Shown: one piece after another, positions 1 to 5,017 of the stretch | How the letters are laid out: every line of letters starts with the position of its first letter | Position numbering within the stretch: the first letter of the stretch is position 1 | Assembly (NCBI GenBank): GCA_017560705.1 | Contig: JAFZEK010000360.1 | Span: 1-8,860, forward strand | DNA length: 8,860 nt | From: Bacteroidales bacterium | GTDB taxonomy: Bacteria; Bacteroidota; Bacteroidia; Bacteroidales; P3 | Reading direction: 5' to 3' | Position numbers and translations under genes: made by a program | Notes under the pieces: generated by a model | Seen by the model: only the letters and a program-made list of their open reading frames with translations | Told to the model about the DNA's origin: nothing | Databases searched by the model: none

Positions 1-16
1 ATAATTATTCACGTTG

Positions 17-24
17 CAAAAATA
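17..24 (-). promoter_or_regulatory. possible Bacteroidetes -7 box reading left
   Basis: On the minus strand these bases read TATTTTTG, followed by CA, matching the Bacteroidetes -7 consensus TAnnTTTG. I see no matching -33 TTTG upstream of it. If real, it would drive a gene lying to the left of the window, making the gene-free region a divergent intergenic space. Such short AT-rich matches arise easily by chance. Confidence 0.25.
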
Positions 25-147
25 ATATATTTATCTGTAATAAGAAAGTTTTTTGCATGTTTTTTTTCGACAATTCGATAATTATTTTTCAAACTCTTCT
101 TTGTCATATAATTATATTCCTGATAAAACACTATAAGGAAACGTTTT

Positions 148-182
148 TTTGTCAAATATGTTTCGAATACCCCGTATTTTTG
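148..182 (+). promoter_or_regulatory. possible Bacteroidetes promoter
   Basis: TTTG at 148-151 and TATTTTTG at 175-182 resemble the -33 and -7 elements used by the Bacteroidetes primary sigma factor. The 23-nt gap is somewhat longer than usual. Transcription would begin near 189 and run into the hairpin at 305-358 and the T11 run at 413-423, with no clear gene behind it, so any product would be a short RNA or a leader. Confidence 0.25.
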
Positions 183-304
183 CCCCGAAAAACTCTTTAT
201 TTTATGCTTTGATGTGATAAAAATGTCTCTTTTTAGCAGAATAATTGTGTATGATTGCTTTGTCTCCTCTCTTTCAGTTTGTTGTGTTGTCTTCTCTTTT
301 TTAG

Positions 305-358
305 GAAAGATGAGGGCCTAATGCTGAAAGGGTATAAATTAGGCACTTATTATCTTTC
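305..358 (+). other. two-tier inverted repeat, possible structured RNA
   Basis: GAAAGAT (305-311) pairs with ATCTTTC (352-358). Inside it GCCTAAT (316-322) pairs perfectly with ATTAGGC (338-344), leaving a 15-nt loop. Two stacked 7-bp perfect stems separated by an internal loop are more than expected from background, though in AT-rich DNA this is not conclusive. An eleven-T run follows at 413-423, but no stem directly abuts it, so it is not a standard terminator. No known riboswitch was recognised. Confidence 0.25.
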
Positions 359-441
359 GCTGACGCTGTATGAATAAACGGCGGAGGATGTGAAGTGACG
401 TGCAAAGAATGGCTTTTTTTTTTATGTGTACTTATCGCTAA

Positions 442-474
442 TTCTTGCGTTTCAGGAGGGCGGTTCTTGCGTTT
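442..474. repeat. 11-bp direct repeat, 22 bp apart
   Basis: TTCTTGCGTTT occurs at 442-452 and again at 464-474, offset by exactly 22 bp, with a G-rich segment between. A partial match (CTTGCG) recurs at 494-499, out of phase. The 22-bp offset is the same as in the array at 723-854, but the motif is different. Function unknown. Confidence 0.5.
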
Positions 475-545
475 TTTTTATGCTTATTTTCGGCTTGCGG
501 TGGGGTTTGTTTGAGAGACTGTTATAAAGGCTCTTTTTTTATTTA

Positions 546-665
546 ATGAAAAAGCTAAATCTTCGATATATTAACAAAGCTGTATTTAACACGGAGAATG
601 CTGTATTTTTCCATTTTGATGAACCGATGTCTAAATATCGAAGTATTGGAGATATAATGTGTTAA
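546..665 (+). CDS. possible 39-aa small protein
   Basis: An ATG at 546 opens 39 codons ending in TAA at 663-665. The product begins MKKLNLRY, is moderately charged, and ends DIMC. It contains an AVF tripeptide repeated seven residues apart (DNA GCTGTATTT at 579 and 600). It has no membrane segment or recognisable domain. A weak AAGG at 527-530 is too far upstream to be a convincing ribosome site. The MKK- start and plausible codon use are the only support; it could equally be a gene remnant or chance frame in otherwise non-coding sequence. Confidence 0.25.
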   Translation: MKKLNLRYINKAVFNTENAVFFHFDEPMSKYRSIGDIMC

Positions 666-700
666 CTATTTGATAGTCAATAGGTGTATTTTTCGGTAAA

Positions 701-854
701 GTGATGGGTAACCTATCATAGTGAGCAAACCTAGGTCTTACGGCGATGAAAGTATACCGCCGACGTGATGAAACCCGGGTTATATCGTGATGTAGTTATA
801 TTTCCCTCGCGATGAAAATTCAATGCTCTGCGGATGAAATTGCCATTATTTCGT
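701..854. repeat. 22-bp phased GATGAAA motif array
   Basis: GATG begins at 745, 767, 789, 811 and 833, exactly 22 bp apart each time; four of the five continue as GATGAAA and the fifth as GATGTAG. A weaker unit, GAGCAAA, sits in phase at 723, and GATGGG lies at 703, two bases out of phase. Most copies are preceded by a short C/G/T segment (CGGC, ACGT, TCGT, TCGC, TGCG). The ~11 bp between cores differ completely. Twenty-two is not a multiple of three, so this is not a protein repeat. It is about two helical turns, so the cores would lie on one face of the DNA. The upstream limit (701 or 723) is uncertain. Confidence 0.7.
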
Positions 855-978
855 CATATATTTGAGCTCCTAAGGAATTGCTTTTAACAGTTGTGGATTT
901 TGTTTAACATTGTCTCTCCTTTGAAACTTGCTTTTTGTGGTTATGTATCTAAGCTAGATATGCGATGAGTTGTATAGG

Positions 979-1256
979 TATAGGCAACTTCTAAAAATTC
1001 CACGTTCTAAGAAATATTATCACGAAATAAAAGAACTTTTGCGTGCTTTACATTTCTTCTTGGAATCTTTCTATTTCTTTTTTGGGGAGCATAGCCCGCT
1101 ATGATGGGTCAAAAGAAAGTAGAAATCTTCTTAAGAACGTTGCGATTAGGAGAGTAAAGAGCAATGCCTAAGCATTAGCTCTTTCGAGGGATAGCAACAT
1201 CGACGAAGTCAGTATTCCGTAAATTACTTGCAAAGCAATTTTAGAAGTTGCCTATA
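979..1256. mobile_element. MITE-like repeat, copy 1
   Basis: A 278-bp non-coding element with inverted ends: the left reads TATAGGCAACTTCTAAAA and the right reads AATTTTAGAAGTTGCCTATA. A second copy about 90% identical by eye, in the same orientation, lies at 3126-3402. TATA borders both ends; being self-complementary, it could be part of the inverted repeat or a target duplication. Inside are a long imperfect hairpin (about 1058-1135, tip CATAGC-cc-GCTATG) and a second one (1156-1184, AAAGAGC...GCTCTTT). There is no transposase frame, so movement would need an enzyme supplied elsewhere. It lies 135 bp upstream of the DUF4136 start. I cannot assign an IS family. Confidence 0.75.
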
Positions 1257-1391
1257 ATGTTTTTGTAAACAGTGATATGTGATGTATTGACAAGATGAAT
1301 GTTTGCCGGTGCATAAACCAAACGCCACAAGCGATTGTTATCTCAGCACACGAACAAGATGTCTTTTTATTCAAATAAAAAATATAACACT

Positions 1392-2009
1392 ATGAAAAAG
1401 ATAATGATAATGATGGCTGTTTTGGCAGCAGTTTATGGATGTAGCAACTACGAATTGCTGAATAGCAGCGTTTACAACCCAAAGAAATTAGCTGAGATAA
1501 AGACGTATAGGATAGCCACTCCTAAGTCGGACCAGCTGCCGCCCAATATGAATATGACCGACTTCCACAATATAGCTATGGCTATTCGTGAACAGTTGAA
1601 TATTAGGGGTTTGAAAGAAGATTCTACATCGGTGAATTTGGTGAACTTTGGTCTTACGGTGAAGACTTCTGTCGTAACCCAGTCCAATTATCCTGCTCCT
1701 CCTCCTTATTGGTATGGTTTCGGTGGTTGGAACTCCTACTGGATGTATCCTAGATATACTTATCTTCCAATGTATTATGGCAATGTTCAGCTGGTGTCCG
1801 AAGTGCAAAAGAATGGTGTTCTAACTATTGATATTGTGGATTTGCAAGACCACACCTATCTATGGTCGGCTTCGGTGGAAAATCTTATAAACACTGCTAA
1901 TCAGCAAATTTTGCCTTATTCGGAGGTGAAGCCATTGGTGGCTACGGCTTTTAGCGAGTTTCCTATTTTGCCTCCTAATGTGAATGCTAAGCCTAACCAT
2001 ACTCCATGA
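1392..2009 (+). CDS. DUF4136-family lipoprotein
   Basis: Predicted 205-aa envelope lipoprotein of unknown function. The chosen ATG at 1392 gives a lipoprotein signal: MKK, a hydrophobic stretch of residues 4-15, then VYGC with acylated Cys17. A TTG 57 nt upstream would add 19 polar residues before the signal and is rejected. The body resembles DUF4136 proteins: an early segment with a conserved tyrosine (KTYRIATP), a mid segment NLVNFGLTVKTSVV, a Tyr/Trp/Gly-rich stretch near residues 104-130, then GVLTIDIVDLQDHTYLW with the typical late tryptophan, and a C-terminal helix. The family is common in Bacteroidetes. The gene stands alone, with a repeat element upstream and ~490 bp before lemA. The family call is from memory of its pattern. 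Confidence 0.8.
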   Translation: MKKIMIMMAVLAAVYGCSNYELLNSSVYNPKKLAEIKTYRIATPKSDQLPPNMNMTDFHNIAMAIREQLNIRGLKEDSTSVNLVNFGLTVKTSVVTQSNYPAPPPYWYGFGGWNSYWMYPRYTYLPMYYGNVQLVSEVQKNGVLTIDIVDLQDHTYLWSASVENLINTANQQILPYSEVKPLVATAFSEFPILPPNVNAKPNHTP

Positions 2010-2280
2010 TTATCAGCTGTTTTGCTGAAACACTATGCTCTTTATCATGCTACTATAATGTAATAGTAACTAATCCTTAGGGTATGCATGATTTAGGGCA
2101 AATGATAAAAAATCTTTGTGGCGTTTGGTGTTATTATCCATAGCTAATTTGGATTCTTTTGGCGAATTGTGGCATAGAAAAATAGGAATGAATACTACTG
2201 TGAATCAGTAATAGAGAAGTGATTAAGTGCAGCATTTTCTGCAAGGCAGATGTTCATCTTTATAATGTGTAGAATTATTA

Positions 2281-2310
2281 GAAGTCGCCTCTTTTGTGGG
2301 CGACTTTTTA
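2281..2310 (+). terminator. intrinsic terminator
   Basis: AAGTCGCC (2282-2289) pairs perfectly with GGCGACTT (2299-2306) around a 9-nt loop, and the stem runs into TTTTT. It is the best terminator in the window. It lies 270 nt after the DUF4136 stop and isolates lemA from upstream transcription. Confidence 0.85.
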
Positions 2311-2386
2311 TCTTTTTTTATGCAGAATATACTAAACGAGTCCTTTTTGTGTTATTAAGGGCGATTAAAAGATAGCTTGCTGGAAA

Positions 2387-2394
2387 TATTTTTG
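2387..2394 (+). promoter_or_regulatory. candidate lemA promoter -7 box
   Basis: TATTTTTG matches TAnnTTTG and is the best candidate between the terminator at 2281-2310 and the lemA start at 2504. No TTTG at the expected -33 distance is seen. It would give a leader of roughly 100 nt. Confidence 0.4.
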
Positions 2395-2503
2395 TCGCAT
2401 AGTCCGAAGATGTTACTATAACTGATGGAATGATGATGAATATGGGTTTAGCTAAGTTGTCGAGATATAGATAATTGCATTTATAAATCAAAGTAACAGA
2501 ATA

Positions 2504-3109
2504 ATGAAAAAACTATCTACAGGATGGATTGTGCTAATAGTAGTGGCTGCCATCGTTATTATTGGAATTATGTGGGGTATACGTACCAACAACAAGATGA
2601 TTACTGCCGAAGAAGGTGTAAGCGGAGCATGGGCTCAGGTGGAAAACGTTTATCAAAGAAGAATGGACCTGATACCTAACTTAGTGAATACCGTTAAGGG
2701 TGCTGCCGACTTTGAAAAGGGGACTTTAGAAGCTGTTATAGACGCTCGCTCTAAAGCTACCTCGGTTCAATTAAATTCAGAGAACTTAACCGAAGCGGAT
2801 ATTGCTGCTTTCCAAAAGGCTCAAGATGGTTTAAGCTCTGCATTGAGTCGCTTAATGGTGACAGTAGAACGCTATCCAGAATTGAAAGCTACTCAAAACT
2901 TTAGAGATTTACAAGCTCAGTTAGAGGGTACTGAAAACAGAATTGCCGTAGAACGCAACAAGTTCAACGAAGTGGTGAAGGCTTATAACACCATGATTAG
3001 AAAGTTCCCCAACAGTATTATAGCAGGCATGGGTGGTTTTGAAAAGAAAGGATATTTCCAAGCTGCTAGTGGAGCTGAAAAATCGCCAGAAGTAAATTTT
3101 GAATTCTAA
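2504..3109 (+). CDS. lemA: LemA family membrane protein
   Basis: A 201-aa member of the LemA family: small bacterial proteins with one N-terminal membrane helix and a helical soluble domain, of unclear biochemical role. Residues 8-26 form the membrane segment after MKKLSTG. The family hallmark follows: AWAQVENVYQRRMDLIPNLV and VKG near residues 43-66, then the long helical region with ERYPELKA and the ENRIAVERNKFNEVVKAYN segment, and a short C-terminal tail. Length is typical. The ATG at 2504 places the helix at the expected position, and AT-rich sequence without a clear ribosome site precedes it. In many Bacteroidetes lemA is directly followed by TPM-domain genes. Here a ~340-bp repeat region intervenes, so co-transcription may be weakened or depend on read-through. 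Confidence 0.95.
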   Translation: MKKLSTGWIVLIVVAAIVIIGIMWGIRTNNKMITAEEGVSGAWAQVENVYQRRMDLIPNLVNTVKGAADFEKGTLEAVIDARSKATSVQLNSENLTEADIAAFQKAQDGLSSALSRLMVTVERYPELKATQNFRDLQAQLEGTENRIAVERNKFNEVVKAYNTMIRKFPNSIIAGMGGFEKKGYFQAASGAEKSPEVNFEF

Positions 3110-3125
3110 ATTATAGGACAATAAG

Positions 3126-3402
3126 ATAGGGTCAACTTCTAAAAATTTCACGTTCTAAGAAATATTATCATGGAATAAAAGAGCTTTTGCGTGCTTTACG
3201 TTTTTTCTTGGAATCTTTCTATTTCTTTTGGGGTCGCATAGCCCGCTATGATGGGTCAAAAGAAAGTAGAAAGATTCTCAAGAACATTGCGATTAAGAGA
3301 GTAAAGGGCAATGCCTAAGCATTAGCTCTTTCGAGCGGTAGCAACATCTACGAAGTCAATATTCCGTAAATCATTTGCAAAGAAATTTTTAGAAGTTGCC
3401 TA
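3126..3402. mobile_element. MITE-like repeat, copy 2
   Basis: A ~277-bp copy of the element at 979-1256, same orientation, about 90% identical by eye (roughly 28 differences including small indels). The left end is altered by a two-base insertion (ATAGGGTCAACTTCT instead of ATAGGCAACTTCT); the right end reads AATTTTTAGAAGTTGCCTA. The central hairpin is stronger here: TCTTG at 3206 pairs with CAAGA ending at 3283, enclosing a long pyrimidine/purine stem and the same CATAGC-cc-GCTATG tip. The second hairpin (3303-3331) keeps its pairing with one G-T in place of A-T. It carries no coding frame and sits 17 bp after the lemA stop. Confidence 0.75.
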
Positions 3403-3440
3403 AAAACTATTCTGCGTCTCTTTTATTTCATAGTACATGA

Positions 3441-3466
3441 CGTGGAATTTTTAGGAGTTGCCTATA
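3441..3466. repeat. extra right-end copy of the repeat terminus
   Basis: This 26-bp segment, CGTGGAATTTTTAGGAGTTG followed by CCTATA, is the reverse complement of the left end of copy 1 (979-1004) with a single mismatch. It matches that end over a longer span than either copy's own right end. It lies 38 bp beyond the right end of copy 2 and suggests a nested or remnant second element. Confidence 0.8.
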
Positions 3467-3527
3467 TTTTTTTAGCCTCGAAATAGTAGATTTGGCACTG
3501 TGTTCATATATTAATAATAGACTGGGT

Positions 3528-3962
3528 ATGAAAACTTTTTTTACAGAAGATCAGAAAAATAAAATAATAGAGGCTATTCAGACAGCCGAAAGAAATACGT
3601 CGGGCGAAATACGAGTACATATAGACAAAACGTGCAACGAAGATGTGCTAGACCGTGCTGCATGGTGGTTTAAACAGTTGAAGATGGAAAAGACAGCACA
3701 ACGAAATGGGGTGCTTATCTACCTCGCTGTGCAATCCAAGAAATTTGCCATCATAGGTGATGCCGGAATTAATGCTATTGTTCCCAAAGATTTTTGGGAA
3801 ACAACGAAAAATGGAATGCTAGAACACTTTAAGAAACAGCAGTTTGCCGAAGGTGTTATCTATGGAATATTGGAAGCTGGAGAGAAGCTGAAAGTGGCGT
3901 TCCCTTATAAGAGTGATGATGTAAACGAATTGTCGGACGATATTAGTTTTGGCACTAAATAA
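3528..3962 (+). CDS. soluble TPM-domain protein
   Basis: Predicted 144-aa cytoplasmic protein made almost entirely of a TPM domain (TPM_phosphatase, the Psb32/YgcG type). Visible family features are TSGEIRVHID at residues 24-33, TAQRNGVLIYLAV at 56-68, the FAIIGDAGINAIVP segment at 73-86, FW at 89-90, and the closing helix FAEGVIYGILEAGEKL. There is no signal peptide or membrane helix. The ATG at 3528 gives MKTFFTEDQ, a normal start for the family; a TTG at 3492 would add twelve unconserved residues and is rejected. The stop is 3 nt before the next gene, so the two TPM genes are one unit. Phosphatase activity is reported for some plant TPM proteins, but I would not assign it here. Confidence 0.9.
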   Translation: MKTFFTEDQKNKIIEAIQTAERNTSGEIRVHIDKTCNEDVLDRAAWWFKQLKMEKTAQRNGVLIYLAVQSKKFAIIGDAGINAIVPKDFWETTKNGMLEHFKKQQFAEGVIYGILEAGEKLKVAFPYKSDDVNELSDDISFGTK

Positions 3963-3965
3963 AAG

Positions 3966-4751
3966 ATGACTATGATTATGAGAAAAGCGATATTACTCAC
4001 CTTGTCGGTGTTTCTTTCGTTTAGCGTCTTTGCTAATGTGCCAAAGAAAACGAATACTTTGGTCAACGATTATGCCAATCTCTTTAGCCAAGAGCAACGA
4101 ATGGCACTGGAACGTCATTTGGTGGCATTTGATGATTCTACATCTAATCAAATTGTTATTGTTACTACACCATCGCTAGATGGCTACACTATACAAGAGT
4201 ATGCCTACCAAGTAGGAGAGCAATGGGGCGTAGGACAAAAAGAGCATAACAATGGGTTGGTGATAGTAATAAAACCGAAGAACGAAACTAAAGGAGAGGC
4301 ATTTATAGCCACAGGTTATGGACTAGAAGGAGCATTGCCGGATGCAGTGTGTAAAGAAATTGTGGATTTGGAGATGATACCTCATTTTCGCGACAATAAT
4401 TACTTTGCAGGTGTAGTGGCTGCGTTGAAAATTATTATGCCGGTGGCTGCCGGTGAATATAGCTACAAAGAAGCACGCTACAACGATGTGCCGATGGCAG
4501 CTCTTATTATAGTGCTTATGCTGGTCGTTGTATTTTTGATTTCGTATTCTCAAAAAGGGAAATCAGATAAAAATGATTTCAGAGGCGGTCGCGGCTCCGA
4601 CGGAACTGATATTTTGACAGCACTATGGCTAGGTAGCATGGTGAGCAGAAACCACGGCGGTAGTTTTGGTAGCTTCTCCAGTGGAAGTGGTGGCTTCGGC
4701 GGTTTTGGTGGTGGTAGTTTTGGCGGTGGAGGTGCCGGCGGTAGTTGGTAG
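3966..4751 (+). CDS. membrane-anchored TPM-domain protein, YgcG type
   Basis: A 261-aa exported protein. A signal peptide covers residues 1-23 (cleavage likely after SVFA). The TPM domain spans about 30-160, with VNDYANLFSQEQ, SNQIVIVTTPSLDGYTI, QWGVGQKEHNNGLVIVI and the IATGYGLEGALPD motif. A membrane helix follows at about 176-195, then a charged linker and a Gly/Ser/Phe-rich tail (231-260) ending GGSW, as is usual for this type. The TPM domain is thus on the outer side of the inner membrane, and the tail is cytoplasmic if there is one membrane pass after signal cleavage. ATG codons at 3966, 3972 and 3978 are all possible starts; 3978 gives the cleanest signal (MRKAILL). It probably works with LemA and the soluble TPM protein; function unknown. 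Confidence 0.9.
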   Translation: MTMIMRKAILLTLSVFLSFSVFANVPKKTNTLVNDYANLFSQEQRMALERHLVAFDDSTSNQIVIVTTPSLDGYTIQEYAYQVGEQWGVGQKEHNNGLVIVIKPKNETKGEAFIATGYGLEGALPDAVCKEIVDLEMIPHFRDNNYFAGVVAALKIIMPVAAGEYSYKEARYNDVPMAALIIVLMLVVVFLISYSQKGKSDKNDFRGGRGSDGTDILTALWLGSMVSRNHGGSFGSFSSGSGGFGGFGGGSFGGGGAGGSW

Positions 4752-4769
4752 ATGACACTACGAAATTGC

Positions 4770-4801
4770 CAATGGACTAATGTCGGTTGCTAATTTTTTT
4801 T
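4770..4801 (+). terminator. probable intrinsic terminator after the TPM genes
   Basis: CAATGGAC (4770-4777) pairs with GTCGGTTG (4782-4789) around a TAAT loop, with one mismatch and one G-T. Four bases later comes a run of eight T (4794-4801). The stem is modest, but it sits 18 nt after the TPM stop and before the next promoter. Confidence 0.5.
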
Positions 4802-4982
4802 CTTGATGTATAATTTGTTGTTTAAGGACGGAAAACCGTGCTCTGCTACTAGTGAAATATATCAAGAAAATAAGAAAAGAAATAAATAAATTATGAATAA
4901 AACAGCCTCCTGTAAGCTGTAAAAACGGGACGTTTGAGCTGCCGGAGACGACGAAGAATTTTATCATATCAAAAATTTTTCG

Positions 4983-4990
4983 TACATTTG
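4983..4990 (+). promoter_or_regulatory. promoter -7 box of the GT5-like gene
   Basis: TACATTTG followed by CAC is an exact fit to the Bacteroidetes TAnnTTTG element, 27 nt before the ATG at 5018. Transcription would begin near 4997, leaving a short leader of about 20 nt. No good -33 TTTG is visible. Confidence 0.65.
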
Positions 4991-5017
4991 CACTTTTAAA
5001 AACACAAGTAAAAAGTC

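Larger units (their letters stand above)
1..545. other. gene-free, T-rich leader region
   Basis: No reading frame here is long or protein-like enough to call. The + strand is strongly T-rich, with several runs of seven or more T, for example 413-423 (eleven T). Two very short frames exist (158-217, 19 codons; 321-377, 18 codons) but nothing supports translation. The stretch holds possible promoter boxes on both strands, a two-tier inverted repeat at 305-358 and a short direct repeat at 442-474, listed separately. It may be an intergenic region with small RNAs, or decayed sequence. Confidence 0.6.
2010..2503. other. intergenic region between DUF4136 gene and lemA
   Basis: This 494-bp stretch carries no protein-like frame; a 14-codon frame at 2430-2474 is not supported. 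It holds a small inverted repeat just after the DUF4136 stop (TCAGC...GCTGA, no T-run), a clean intrinsic terminator at 2281-2310, and a TATTTTTG box at 2387-2394. A weak AATCTTTG box lies upstream of the terminator near 2110. The first 270 bp are either a long 3' untranslated region or house a small RNA ending at the terminator. Confidence 0.6.

Noticed and set aside
158..217. 19-codon frame starting MFRIPRIF
   Set aside because: Too short, overlaps the possible -7 box at 175-182, no ribosome site or homologue recognised.
321..377. 18-codon frame starting MLKGYKLGTYY
   Set aside because: Protein-like, but it lies within the 305-358 hairpin and has no independent support.
723..854. CRISPR array
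   Set aside because: The conserved part is only 7-11 bp with ~11-bp spacers, far below CRISPR repeat and spacer sizes, and no cas gene is present.
1335..1391. Upstream TTG start for the DUF4136 gene
   Set aside because: It would place 19 polar residues before an otherwise intact lipoprotein signal peptide.
3492..3527. Upstream TTG start for the soluble TPM gene
   Set aside because: Adds twelve residues unlike the family; the ATG at 3528 has an AT-rich leader and the expected N-terminus.
4912..4921. ACAGC...GCTGT hairpin as a minus-strand terminator
   Set aside because: Only a 5-bp stem, and no minus-strand gene is present that it could terminate.
4758..4967. Minus-strand frame of 69 codons between the TPM and GT5-like genes
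   Set aside because: It overlaps the + strand terminator, has no recognisable motif, and lies in AT-rich intergenic sequence.
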